DNA of 64,000 bases from assembly GCA_963692975.2 (NCBI GenBank), contig CAXMMR010000038.1, forward strand, positions 60,370 through 124,369. Reading direction: 5' to 3'. Both the position numbers and the translations under genes were made by a program. Of the stretch, positions 1 through 8,425 are shown in pieces (the first letter of the stretch is position 1; each line of letters begins with the position of its first letter). The DNA comes from CAXMMR01 sp963692975 (GTDB lineage: Bacteria; Pseudomonadota; Alphaproteobacteria; Acetobacterales; Acetobacteraceae). A model generated the notes under the pieces. The model saw only the letters and a program-made list of their open reading frames with translations, was not told the DNA's origin and made no database searches.

Positions 1-922
1 CGTGCAGGGCGAGGTGGTCGGCGATCAGGCCGAGCGTCTCGACGCCGCCGACGAGCAGGGCGACGAGGATCGAGACCGCGGTGATCGTCATGTTGTAATA
101 CAGCTTGCGCATCGGCTTGACGAAGGCCCAGCCATAGGTGCCGAGCATCAGGATGCCGTCGGTGGTGTCGACCAATGACATGCCGGCGGTAAACAGGGCG
201 GGGAACACCAGGATCGACCAGACGGGCAGGCCGCTGGTCGCCTGCGCCGCCGACAGGCCGAGCAAACCAACCTCTGTCGCGGTGTCGAAGCCGAGGCCGA
301 ACAGCAGGCCGAGCGGGTACATGTGCCAGGAGCGGCCGATCACGTTGAACAGCGGCCGGCACAGCCGCGCAACGAGGCCGCCGCCGCGCAGCAGGTGGTC
401 GAGATCCTCCTCGGTGGAGTGATCCCCGGCTTGAGAGTCGGCGCGTAGGCGCTGGACGCGCGCCCAGACGCTGCGCAGCACGGCCAGGTTCATCAGCGCG
501 ATGGCGAACAGGAAGGCGGCGGAGACCAGGGTGCCGAGCACGCCGCCGACCGCGCGCACCGCCTCGAACTGAACCTTGAAGCGCGCCGCCGTCGCGGCGA
601 TGGCGACCGAGGCGAGGATCACGACGGTGGAGTGGCCGAGCGAGAAGAAGAAGCCGACCGCGACCGGCCGCTGGCCCTCCTGCATCAGCTTGCGCGTCAC
701 GTTGTCGATGGCGGCGATGTGGTCGGCGTCGACGGCGTGGCGCAGACCAAAGCCATAGGCCAATGCGGCGGTGCCGAGCAGCACCGGGTGGGAGCGGAGC
801 GCGAGCAGCGCCCAGAGCCAGGCGGCGAGATTGGCGACGACGAGCACGGCGTAGATCGCGAAGATGCGGCCGCGGAGGCCGGCGGATCCGGCGACGACGG
901 TGCGAAGCAGGCTGACCGGCAT
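1..922 (-). CDS. Nickel/cobalt transporter, NiCoT (HoxN/NixA) family, partial at left edge
   Basis: Inner-membrane permease that takes up Ni2+ or Co2+. Reading from the ATG at 922 to the window edge gives 307 codons without a stop, so the C-terminus lies outside. The diagnostic NiCoT motifs are present in order: HAVDADHI, LGHSTVV, GLGFDTATE and a segment with SLVDTTDG. Several hydrophobic helices separate them, and a charged loop rich in Asp, Glu and His follows the fourth helix. It faces away from the DUF1810 gene, which starts 84 bases to the right. Metal preference (Ni versus Co) cannot be decided from the sequence. The family call is very safe; only the length is unknown. Confidence 0.93.
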   Translation of the reverse strand, partial: MPVSLLRTVVAGSAGLRGRIFAIYAVLVVANLAAWLWALLALRSHPVLLGTAALAYGFGLRHAVDADHIAAIDNVTRKLMQEGQRPVAVGFFFSLGHSTVVILASVAIAATAARFKVQFEAVRAVGGVLGTLVSAAFLFAIALMNLAVLRSVWARVQRLRADSQAGDHSTEEDLDHLLRGGGLVARLCRPLFNVIGRSWHMYPLGLLFGLGFDTATEVGLLGLSAAQATSGLPVWSILVFPALFTAGMSLVDTTDGILMLGTYGWAFVKPMRKLYYNMTITAVSILVALLVGGVETLGLIADHLALH

Positions 923-1006
923 CGCTCAGGACCCTGTTCTGGCCAGCATCAGCGCCGCCGGCGCGTCGGCACGCAACCGCAGCGCTGGGACGGACTTTGG
1001 TTCGGG

Positions 1007-1426
1007 ATGAACGAATCTGATTTGCAGCGCTTCGTCGAGGCCCAGGCGCCGGTGATCGAGACGGTGCGGCGCGAGCTCGCCGGCGGCAGCAAGCGGACGC
1101 ATTGGATGTGGTTCATCTTCCCGCAACTGCGTGGACTGGGCCGCAGTTCGACGGCGCAGCATTTTGGCCTGGCGGGGCAGGCGGAGGCGCGCGCGTATCT
1201 CGCCGATCCCGTGCTCGGCGCCAGGCTGGTTGACTGCACGAGGCTGGTGAACCACGTCGAGAATAGGACCGCGCTGCAAATCTTCGGGAGCCCCGACGAC
1301 ATGAAGTTCCGCTCCTCGATGACGCTGTTCGCAACGATCGAGCCTGAACCATTCGGCGTGGCGCTGCGCCAATACTACGCGGGTCAGCCCGACCCCAAGA
1401 CCCTGGAGCTGCTTGATGCCGCTTGA
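1007..1426 (+). CDS. DUF1810 family protein
   Basis: 139-residue soluble protein of the DUF1810 family (COG5579), whose biochemical role is not settled. The N-terminus has the family hallmark DLQRFVEAQ, followed by WMWFIFPQLRGLG and a conserved SPDDMKFRSSMTLF block near the C-terminus. The length matches the family. I chose the ATG at 1007 because the protein begins there with the family N-terminus; an upstream open frame is antisense to the nickel permease. Its stop overlaps the start of the SelO pseudogene by 11 bases, so the two were probably co-transcribed. Confidence 0.87.
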   Translation: MNESDLQRFVEAQAPVIETVRRELAGGSKRTHWMWFIFPQLRGLGRSSTAQHFGLAGQAEARAYLADPVLGARLVDCTRLVNHVENRTALQIFGSPDDMKFRSSMTLFATIEPEPFGVALRQYYAGQPDPKTLELLDAA

Positions 1427-2901
1427 TCACGCCGGGCCGATCGCGTGGGACAACAGCTACGCGCAGCTGCCGGCCGGCTTGCACGCCCGCGTGGCGCCGA
1501 CGCCGGTCGCGGCACCCCGGATCATTCGCGTCAACGGCCGAGCTGGCGACATTGCTGGGTCTTGACGCCCGGGCGCTGGACGCTTCGCTGCTGTCGGGCA
1601 ACCGCCTGCCTGAGGGGCACGGAGACGATCGCTCAGGCCTATTCGGGCCATCAGTTCGGCCATTTCTCGCCGAGCCTCGGCGACGGGCGGGCGGTCCTGC
1701 TCGGCGAGATCGTCCGGCCACGGATGGCCGGCGCTACGACGTCCAGCTCAAGGGCTCGGGGCTGACCCCGTTCTCGGCGCGGCGGTGACGGTCGCAGCGG
1801 CACTGGGCCCGGTGCTGCGCGAGTATCTGCTCGGCGAGGCCCATGCACGCGCTCGGCATTCCGACCACGCGCGCCTTGGGCCGCGGTGAGCACCGGCCAG
1901 CCGGTCTATCGCGAGACGGTGCTCCCGGGCGCGGTGCTGACCCGGGTCGCGGCGAGCCCACATCCGCGTCGGCACCTTCCAGTTCGCCGCCCAACCTGGC
2001 GCCGGTGGGCGGCCCGGACGCGGTGCGCCAGCTCGCCGACTACACGATCGCCCGCCACTACCCGGAACTCGCCGGCGACTATCGCGGCCTGCTCGATGCG
2101 GGTGGTCGCCCGCCAGGCCGAGCTGATCGCGCGCTGGCTGCTGGTCGGCTTCATCCACGGCGTGATGAACACCGACAACATGGCGGTCTCCGGCGAGACC
2201 ATCGATTACGGGCCCTGCGCCTTCATGGACGCCTACGACCCGGCCACCGTGTTCAGCTCGATCGACCAGGCTGGGCGCTACGCCTATGGCCGCCAGCCGC
2301 AGATGGCGGCGTGGAACCTGGCGCGGCTGGCCGAGGCGCTGCTGCCGCTGCTGGGCTCAAGCCAGGAGGTGGCGCTCGCGTCGGCGAACGAGGCGATCGA
2401 CGGCTTTGCGCAGCTGTTCGTGCCGGCCTATCGGCGCGGTCTGCACCGCAAGCTCGGGCTGCAGACGGAGCAGGAGGGCGACGTGGAGCTGGCGGAGGAG
2501 CTGCTGCGCCACATGCAGGAGGGCGAGGCCGACTGGACCCTGACCTTCCGCCACCTCGCCGACGCGGCAGAGGGCGAGGCGGCGCCGGTCCGCGCCCTGT
2601 TCAGCCCGGGCGCCGCGTTTGACGGCTGGGCCGAGCGCTGGCAGGCGCGGCTGGCGCTGGAGCCGGGCACGCCGGGGCAGCGCGCGCAGACCATGCGCGG
2701 GCTCAACCCGCTGTATATTCCTCGCAACCACCTGGTGGGACGCCCGCCCTCACGGCCGCCACCCGGACCGGCGACTTCGGGCCGTTCGAGGCGCTGCTCG
2801 GCGTCATCGTCCAGCCCTACGAGCAACGCTCCGGGCTCGAGCGGTTTGCCCTGCCGCCGCTGCCGGAGGAGCGCATCCAGGCGACGTTCTGCGGCACCTG
2901 A
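1416..2901 (+). pseudogene. SelO/YdiU (UPF0061) protein adenylyltransferase, frameshifted pseudogene
   Basis: Intact homologues transfer AMP from ATP to protein side chains (pseudokinase fold). Here the family sequence runs from the ATG at 1416 to the TGA at 2899-2901 but is spread over all three frames. Recognisable blocks are WDNSYAQLP, AELATLLGLDA, AQAYSGHQFGHF, DVQLKGSGLTPFS, REYLLGEA, GFIHGVMNTDNMAVSG, DYGPCAFMD, ERFALPP and FCGT. Frame changes fall near 1535, 1619, 1724, 1785, 1800, 1842, 1880, 1962 and 2738. Most look like single-base insertions in G/C runs, and they cluster in the first half, while about 2110-2735 is clean. Codon-level conservation between breaks is good, so decay is recent or the sequence has local errors. 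It converges with the short-chain dehydrogenase that ends at 2910. Confidence 0.85.
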
Positions 2902-2909
2902 TGGCGCCT

Positions 2910-3725
2910 TCAGCCTTCGCCGTTCGCCTCGGACAGCCGCTCCCAGCGGTCGATTTCGGCCAGCAGGCCGGTCAGCTTGTCGCGCATCAGGCGCAAGGCT
3001 GTCGGGCCGACCGGCAGATGCAGCGGCGGATCGTCCAGGGCGATGGTCTCGGCCACCACCCGGCCGAGCGCGGCCGGGTCGCCCCAGCGGAAGGGCGGCC
3101 GCCGGGCCGGATCGAACACCGGGTCGTACTCGGCGAAGCGGCGGTCCGAGCGCGACAGCGAGCGGTCGCCCCAATCGCTGCGGAACACCCCGGGCTGCAC
3201 CGTCGTCACCCGGATGCCGAACGGCGCCACCTCCTGGCTCAGCGCGTCGCCGAGCCCGGTCAGGGCGAACTTGCTGGCGTTGTAGGCGCCGAGCCCGGCG
3301 AAGGCGACGGTGCCGCCCATCGAGGATATGTTGACGATGTGGCCGGTTCGGCGGGCACGCATTGCCGGCAGCACCGCCCGGATTAGCGCGGCCGGGGCGA
3401 ACAGGTTGACCTCGAGCTGCCGGCGCAGCTCGTCAAGCGTGAGCTCCTCCACCACCCCCTGATGGCCGTAGCCGGCATTGTTGACCAGCACGTCGATGGG
3501 GCCGTGCTCGGCCTCGAGCGAGCGCACGAGCGGGGCGATGGCCGCGGTGTCGGTGACGTCGAGCAGCCGGGCGAACGCGCGTCCGGGCGCGAGCTGCTCG
3601 AAGGTTTGGCGCGCCGGCTCCTGGCGGACGGTGCCGATGACGCGGTGGCCGGCGGCCAGCGTCGCCTCGGCGATGGCGCGGCCGAGGCCGCTCGACACGC
3701 CGGTGATCAGGATCGTCTTCGTCAT
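2910..3725 (-). CDS. Short-chain dehydrogenase/reductase (classical SDR)
   Basis: 271-residue NAD(P)-dependent oxidoreductase. The nucleotide-binding TGVSSGLG is at residues 8-15, NNAG near residue 90, the catalytic Ser in NISSMGG and the catalytic YNASK near residue 155. The proximal C-terminus (QPGVFRSDW) is typical of the subgroup often annotated as oxidoreductases acting on unknown carbonyls. The ATG at 3725 is preceded by GGGAGA at good spacing; longer upstream reading overlaps the divergent LysR gene and is not needed. The 95-base gap to that LysR gene suggests the usual divergent regulator-target pairing. The substrate is unknown. Confidence 0.9.
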   Translation of the reverse strand: MTKTILITGVSSGLGRAIAEATLAAGHRVIGTVRQEPARQTFEQLAPGRAFARLLDVTDTAAIAPLVRSLEAEHGPIDVLVNNAGYGHQGVVEELTLDELRRQLEVNLFAPAALIRAVLPAMRARRTGHIVNISSMGGTVAFAGLGAYNASKFALTGLGDALSQEVAPFGIRVTTVQPGVFRSDWGDRSLSRSDRRFAEYDPVFDPARRPPFRWGDPAALGRVVAETIALDDPPLHLPVGPTALRLMRDKLTGLLAEIDRWERLSEANGEG

Positions 3726-3820
3726 GGCCGTCTCCCGCTTGCCTGCGGGCAGACATGCGGCCGGGCGCTTGCCTCGATAAGCGATATGATCCGGGATGAA
3801 CTGGTGCGTGGATCGGGACA

Positions 3821-4708
3821 ATGGCGGAAACCGGGTTGCGCGAGCTCGAGGCGGTGCTGGCGGTGGCGCGGCTGGGGAGCTTTCGTCGGGCGGCGCTGTC
3901 GGTCGGGATGTCTCCAACGGCGCTGAGCCACGCGGTGGCGGCGCTGGAGGCGCGGCTCGGCATCCGGCTGTTCCATCGCACGACGCGCAGCGTGGCGCTG
4001 TCGGAGGCCGGGGCACGCTTCGTCGCCCGGGTCGGGCCGGCGCTGGGCGCCATCGCCGACGCCGTTTCGGAGGCGGCGGAGGCGCAGGCCATGCCATCCG
4101 GCACGCTGCGGATCAACGCCTCTACGGCGTCGCTGCGCTTCGTGATGCCGGCGATCGCCGCGTTCCTCGCCGCCCATCCGGCGGTGCGGCTCGACCTGAT
4201 GGCGGAGGATCGCCTCGTCGACATCGTGGCGGACGGCTTTGACGCCGGCATCCGGCTGGCCGAGATGGTGCCGCAGGACATGGTGGCGGTGGCGTGCAGC
4301 GCCGACATCGGCTTCGCTGTGGTCGGAACGGCGGGCTACCTGGCGGAGCACGGCGAGCCACGGGTGCCGGCCGACCTTGCCGGCCATCGTTGCGTTCGCC
4401 GGCGCCTGGCCAACGGGGCGCTCTACGCCTGGGAGTTCGAGCGCGACGGCGCGGAGGCGGCGGTCGCGGTCGACGGCCCGCTCACCGCCGACAACGAGGC
4501 GGCGATGCTCGCCGCCGCCCTAACCGGGCTTGGGCTTGCCTACCTGCGCAGCTGGACCGTCGAGGACGACCTCGCCGCGGGGCGGCTGCGCCAGGTGCTG
4601 GCCGAGTGGACGCCGCCGCATCCGGGGTTCCGGCTCTATTATCCCGGCCGCCGCCACGTCTCGGCCGGGCTGCGGGCGCTGAGCGGTTTCCTGCGCGAGG
4701 GGCGGTGA
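3821..4708 (+). CDS. LysR-family transcriptional regulator
   Basis: 295-residue LysR-type regulator. The N-terminal winged helix-turn-helix (about residues 5-62) contains SFRRAALSVGMSPTALSHAV and ends with FHRTTRSVALSEAG. A periplasmic-binding-like effector domain follows (about residues 90-290), with GTLRIN and the LVDIVADGFDAGIRL segment seen in the group related to AaeR/DmlR. It is divergent from the short-chain dehydrogenase at 2910-3725 and most likely controls it and itself through the shared 95-base gap. The inducer is unknown. Confidence 0.93.
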   Translation: MAETGLRELEAVLAVARLGSFRRAALSVGMSPTALSHAVAALEARLGIRLFHRTTRSVALSEAGARFVARVGPALGAIADAVSEAAEAQAMPSGTLRINASTASLRFVMPAIAAFLAAHPAVRLDLMAEDRLVDIVADGFDAGIRLAEMVPQDMVAVACSADIGFAVVGTAGYLAEHGEPRVPADLAGHRCVRRRLANGALYAWEFERDGAEAAVAVDGPLTADNEAAMLAAALTGLGLAYLRSWTVEDDLAAGRLRQVLAEWTPPHPGFRLYYPGRRHVSAGLRALSGFLREGR

Positions 4709-4711
4709 GGC

Positions 4712-4897
4712 TCAGGAGCCTGGGGCGGCCGGACCTTGCGTCTCGGCTTTCTTCTGGGCTTGCTTGAAGAGGGCGTAGGCGCGCATGCGGCGGCGATCCT
4801 TGTGCCAGGCGGAGGTGCCTTCGTAGCGCGCGAAGGCGGGAACCTTCTGGCGGGCGGCGGGCCGGCGAGGCGGCGCGGGTGTCTTGGTGTCGCTCAT
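4712..4897 (-). CDS. Small basic hypothetical protein
   Basis: 61-residue, Lys/Arg/Ala/Pro-rich protein with no membrane segment. It begins ATG at 4897 behind a weak AGGGA and ends three bases from the LysR stop. The middle (residues 20-50) is helical and basic with a WHKDRRRMRAYALFKQAQKK core, which could bind nucleic acid or ribosomes, but I recognise no family. The composition is consistent with a real small gene rather than a shadow, since nothing else codes here. Moderate to low certainty. Confidence 0.5.
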   Translation of the reverse strand: MSDTKTPAPPRRPAARQKVPAFARYEGTSAWHKDRRRMRAYALFKQAQKKAETQGPAAPGS

Positions 4898-5040
4898 ACG
4901 ACGTCATCCCTGAGTGATCCCCGTCTTCTGACCATCAGCTCCCGCCAGCGCAAGGCGGCGGCAAAATTTGATCCCTGCCGGTTGAACCGGAGCCTTGGGC
5001 GCCGGCTTAGCTGGCGGTGTCGAGAAGAGGACCTGCCATC

Positions 5041-5913
5041 ATGCTGAGCGACCCGCTGACCCTCTACAAGCAACCCCCGTTCGAGCCGCAGCCGCAAGAT
5101 TTTCCGGGCTCGTCGCGGCAGATGTCGCCCGAGCCCGACCATGGCGAGACCAGCTACGAGGGCCGTGGCCGGCTGGCCGGGCGCCGGGCGCTGATCACCG
5201 GCGGGGATTCCGGCATCGGCCGGGCGGTCGCGATCGCCTTCGCCCGCGAGGGTGCGGACGTCGCGATCTCCTATCTCGACGAGCACGAGGACGCGCAGCA
5301 GGTGCAGGGCTGGGTCGAAAAGGCCGGCCGGCGCTCGCTGCTGCTGCCCGGCGACATCGCCGATCCCAGCCACTGCCGCCGGCTTGTCGGGCAGGCCGCG
5401 GACGCCTTCGGCGGCCTCGACATCCTGGTCAACAATGCCGCCTACCAGAAGACCAGGCAGTCGCTCGACGAGATCTCCGAGGTGGAGTGGGACCGCACCT
5501 TCCAGGTCAACGTCAGCTCGATGTTCTACATCACCAAGGCGGCGGTGCCGCACATGCCGCCGGGATCGAGCATCATCAACAGCTCATCGGTCAACGCCAA
5601 ACACCCGATGCCGAGCCTGCTGGCCTACTCGGCGACCAAGGCGGCGATCGCCAACATGACGCTGGGGCTGGCGCAGATGCTTGCCGAGAAGGGGATACGC
5701 TGCAACGCGGTGCTGCCCGGGCCGATCTGGACGCCGTTCATCGTCACCGGCATGGAGCCCGGCAGCCAGGCGGGCTTCGGCAGCCAGGTGCCCTACAAGC
5801 GGCCGGGCCAGCCGGTGGAGCTGGCGCCCTCCTACGTCATGCTAGCCTCGACGGAGAGCAGCTACACCTCCGGCGCGCTGGTAACCGTGGCCGGCGGCAT
5901 GCCGATCTACTAG
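5041..5913 (+). CDS. Short-chain dehydrogenase, YghA/YdaD-like stress-type SDR
   Basis: 290-residue NAD(P)-dependent oxidoreductase. It carries the roughly 45-residue N-terminal extension (LYKQPPFEPQPQDFPG) characteristic of the YghA/YdaD/YhdF group of general-stress SDRs, then TGGDSGIGRAVA (cofactor), NNAAYQ, the catalytic Ser in NSSSVNAKH and YSATK. The C-terminus ASTESSYTSGALVTVAGGMP is the usual end. I chose the ATG at 5041 because AGAAGAGG lies just upstream; a GTG at 5017 would overlap that ribosome site. It is monocistronic as far as visible, and repeat elements follow the stop. The substrate is unknown; some homologues act on sugars. Confidence 0.9.
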   Translation: MLSDPLTLYKQPPFEPQPQDFPGSSRQMSPEPDHGETSYEGRGRLAGRRALITGGDSGIGRAVAIAFAREGADVAISYLDEHEDAQQVQGWVEKAGRRSLLLPGDIADPSHCRRLVGQAADAFGGLDILVNNAAYQKTRQSLDEISEVEWDRTFQVNVSSMFYITKAAVPHMPPGSSIINSSSVNAKHPMPSLLAYSATKAAIANMTLGLAQMLAEKGIRCNAVLPGPIWTPFIVTGMEPGSQAGFGSQVPYKRPGQPVELAPSYVMLASTESSYTSGALVTVAGGMPIY

Positions 5914-5957
5914 CCGTTTGCCGGGAGGGGTCGGTCAATGTCGAGTGACGAGAGCAG

Positions 5958-5996
5958 GGTTCTTTTTTGAAAAAAAGAACCAAAAAACTTTTGTTC
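5958..5996 (+). repeat. 39-nt hairpin element, copy 1 (3' of SDR gene)
   Basis: Perfect 11-bp stem with arms GGTTCTTTTTT and AAAAAAGAACC and a 2-nt loop, followed by AAAAAACTTTTGTTC. It lies 45 bases downstream of the SDR stop, in the same orientation as that gene. Two more copies are at 27979-28017 and 31165-31203. The tail is A-rich rather than U-rich, so it is not a classical intrinsic terminator. Confidence 0.85.
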
Positions 5997-6048
5997 GCGC
6001 TGTCGCGGTGCTTACGGCGCAGTTCGCGGTGAGGCGCGAACACTGAAT

Positions 6049-6101
6049 GGATTTTAAAGGCTTCGCCTTTAATCGGGTCCAGGGGCAAAGCCCCTGGCCT
6101 T
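6049..6101 (-). repeat. Composite palindromic element, solo module 1, copy A
   Basis: 53 bases matching the left module of the interspersed family, in minus orientation. It contains two short hairpins: CCAGGGGC facing GCCCCTGG around an AAA/TTT loop, and AAAGGC facing GCCTTT. The stretch 5914-6294 has no gene; this element, the 39-nt hairpin and the porin 5' region account for it. Confidence 0.85.
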
Positions 6102-6294
6102 GCTAGCCGCCGTTCTTGAGGTCGCCCTGTCCAAGGTAGAGGCTGACCACAGCGCTGGCTCGTGAGAAATTAGTTCCACCGTCAAGGGTAGTGGCTTTCG
6201 TACCGCGTGCTGGGGAAAGCCCTTGGTGCTGGCGTTTTGGCGATTTCTTCTGAAGACTAACCCGCTAAGCAGCCCTCGCAACGACGAGGTCACG

Positions 6295-8169
6295 ATGACG
6301 CGAGGCGTTCGACTTTCGCTGATGGGCGCCACTGGACTGGGGCTGATGCTGCAGGTGCTGCCCGCGCGGGCCGCCAACGATGCGACGTTGGCGCGCATCG
6401 AGACGGAGATCGCCGGGTTGCAGGCGGAGCTGAAGCACGTGAAGCGCAGCCTGGCGGCGCGCGACCAGGAGGTGCGGCGCGCCCAAGCTCGGGCCGCCCA
6501 AGCTCGGGCCGCCCAAGCTCAGGCCGCCCAAGCTCAGGCCCCCCAAGCTCGGGCCGGCCAGGGCCAGGCGGCGGCGCCACAGAGCACGGCCGCCGCGGTG
6601 CCGTTCTACGCCGGCAAGAACCGGGTCGGCTATCCGAGCCGGAGCCCGCTGGCGCCGCAGGTGGCGCCGCCCGGCGGACCGTACGAGCCGCGCGAGAATG
6701 GCGGGCCGACGAACGGCGCCGGGATCGCCGTCCTGCCGGCGATCCCGCCCGGCTACGCGCTGGTGCCGGCCCAGCCGGGCTCGACGCCGGGCACCGTCGT
6801 GCTGGCGCAGCAGGAGACGCTGCCGAGCGGCAAGCCGCTGCCGCCCGGCACCTTCCTGCTCGGCCCGGTCGAGGTTTCGCTTGGCGGCTTCATCGATGCG
6901 GCGAGCATCTATCGCACCCGCAACGAAGTCACCGACATCGCCGGCAACTTCAACAATGGCATCCCTCTGCCCTATCAGCAGACCTACCACGAGGGCGAGT
7001 TTCGCGAGAGCGCGCGGACCAGCCGTTTCACGCTGCTCGCCCAGGCCGACGTGAACCCCGAGACCCATGTCGCCGCCTATTACGAGACCGACTTCCAGGG
7101 CGGCTCGCCGACGGCCAACTCGGTGGAGACCAACAGCTACACGCTGCGCCTGCGGCACGCTTACGCGACGCTCGAGGAGGATCGCTGGGGCCTGCAGGTG
7201 CTGGCCGGCCAGACCTTTTCGCTGGCGACGCTGAACAAGCATGGCATCATCCCGCGCCAGGAGGACACGCCGCTCGGCATCGACGCGCAGTACGTGGTCG
7301 GGTTCAATTGGACTCGCCAGGTGCAGTTCCGCATCGCCAAGAGCTTCGACGCCGAGAGATACTGGCTCGCGGTCTCCGCCGAGGAGCCGCAGGCGGCGTA
7401 CTACACCGGGCCGAACGGGCTGGCTCCGACCTCGACCGGAACCGTCAACATCACCAACCCGGGCGTCGGCGCGCTCGCCTCGACGGTCAACTATTCGGAC
7501 GACATCGCGCCTGACGTCATCGTCAAGGCGGCGGCCGACCAGGGATTTGGCCACTTTGAAGCCTACGGCTTGCTGCGCTTCCTGCACGACCGGGTGAGCC
7601 ATCTCGGCAGCGGCGACAGCAACACGGTGGCCGCCGGCGGCGGCGGCGCGGCGGCGGTGCTGCGGCTGGTGCCGCATATCCTGGATTTCCGCGCCAGCGC
7701 GCTCGCCGGCGACGGCATTGGCCGCTACGGCTCGGCGATGCTGCCGGACGCGGTGGTGGGGCGGGACGGCGCGCCCGACCCGCTGCCCGAGGTGGAGGCG
7801 CTGCTCGGCCTCGAATATCACCTGACGCCCATGATCGACGTCTTCGCCTATGGCGGCACCGAGCAGATCGGCCGTCGCGACTTCACCGTCGCCGGCAAGG
7901 GCTACGGCTACGGCAGCCTGCTCTACAACAATGCCGGCTGCGAGACCGAGCTTGCCGCGGCGGCGACCTGCGTTGCCAACACCAAGGGCGTGACGGAGGG
8001 CACGATCGGCGCCTTCTGGCGGCCGATCATGGGGCCCTATGGCGCGGTGCAGCTCGGCGCGCAGTATGAGTATCTGCACCGCTCGATCTTCGAAGGCCGC
8101 GGCGGCACGCCGTCGACGGACAACAACGTCGTGCTGTTCGACGTGCGATACTTTCCGTTCGGCAGCTAG
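6295..8169 (+). CDS. Outer-membrane porin with N-terminal coiled coil
   Basis: 624-residue exported beta-barrel protein that probably forms a passive outer-membrane channel. The signal peptide is residues 1-25 (ends LPARAAN). Next comes a helical, probably trimerising coiled coil (about residues 30-95) whose centre is a repeated five-residue AQARA unit, then a Pro/Gly-rich linker. From about residue 195 (GGFIDAASIYRTRN) the sequence shows alternating barrel strands and ends on a terminal aromatic strand (FDVRYFPFGS). The ATG at 6295 follows GACGAGG; an upstream start at 6223 would put a long non-signal tail ahead of the signal peptide. It resembles DcaP-like and alphaproteobacterial SLH-less porins; the transported solute is unknown. 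Confidence 0.85.
   Translation: MTRGVRLSLMGATGLGLMLQVLPARAANDATLARIETEIAGLQAELKHVKRSLAARDQEVRRAQARAAQARAAQAQAAQAQAPQARAGQGQAAAPQSTAAAVPFYAGKNRVGYPSRSPLAPQVAPPGGPYEPRENGGPTNGAGIAVLPAIPPGYALVPAQPGSTPGTVVLAQQETLPSGKPLPPGTFLLGPVEVSLGGFIDAASIYRTRNEVTDIAGNFNNGIPLPYQQTYHEGEFRESARTSRFTLLAQADVNPETHVAAYYETDFQGGSPTANSVETNSYTLRLRHAYATLEEDRWGLQVLAGQTFSLATLNKHGIIPRQEDTPLGIDAQYVVGFNWTRQVQFRIAKSFDAERYWLAVSAEEPQAAYYTGPNGLAPTSTGTVNITNPGVGALASTVNYSDDIAPDVIVKAAADQGFGHFEAYGLLRFLHDRVSHLGSGDSNTVAAGGGGAAAVLRLVPHILDFRASALAGDGIGRYGSAMLPDAVVGRDGAPDPLPEVEALLGLEYHLTPMIDVFAYGGTEQIGRRDFTVAGKGYGYGSLLYNNAGCETELAAAATCVANTKGVTEGTIGAFWRPIMGPYGAVQLGAQYEYLHRSIFEGRGGTPSTDNNVVLFDVRYFPFGS
6481..6555 (+). repeat. 15-bp tandem repeat x5 inside the porin gene
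   Basis: Five head-to-tail 15-base units close to GCCCAAGCTCGGGCC (units 1, 2 and 5 have CGG or a C change; 3 and 4 have CAG). Each encodes AQARA, AQAQA or PQARA, so unit gain or loss keeps the frame and lengthens the coiled coil by five residues. Confidence 0.9.
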
Positions 8170-8181
8170 CTGGCGAGAAGG

Positions 8182-8411
8182 AAGGCCAGAGGCTCTGCCT
8201 CTGGACACCGTCACGCGCCAGCGTGCATTCGCACGATGGGGCCTGAGGCCCCAGGCCCCCATTCGTTGGAGTTTACACGGGCTCTTTCTTGCTTGGCGAA
8301 GCCAGTCATTCCTGCTTCCCCTTGCCACCGTCCGAGCCATGTAGCACCGACCAGAAATGGATTTTAAAGGCTTCGCCTTTAATGGGGTCCAGGGGCAAAG
8401 CCCCTGGCCTT
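8182..8411 (-). repeat. Composite palindromic element, full copy B
   Basis: Full element in minus orientation filling the gap between the convergent porin and beta-helix genes. On the plus strand it starts with AAGGCCAGAGGC/GCCTCTGG, then TGGGGCCTGAGGCCCCA, a 90-base spacer, and module 1 (8359-8411) ending in the inverted terminal sequence GGCCTT. The spacer shares an interrupted CGCCAAGCAAG stretch with copy E. Confidence 0.88.
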
Positions 8412-8425
8412 CCTGTCTCCGCCGA

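Noticed and set aside
5958..5996. Classical rho-independent terminator after the SDR gene
   Set aside because: The hairpin is followed by A residues rather than a U run on the gene's strand.
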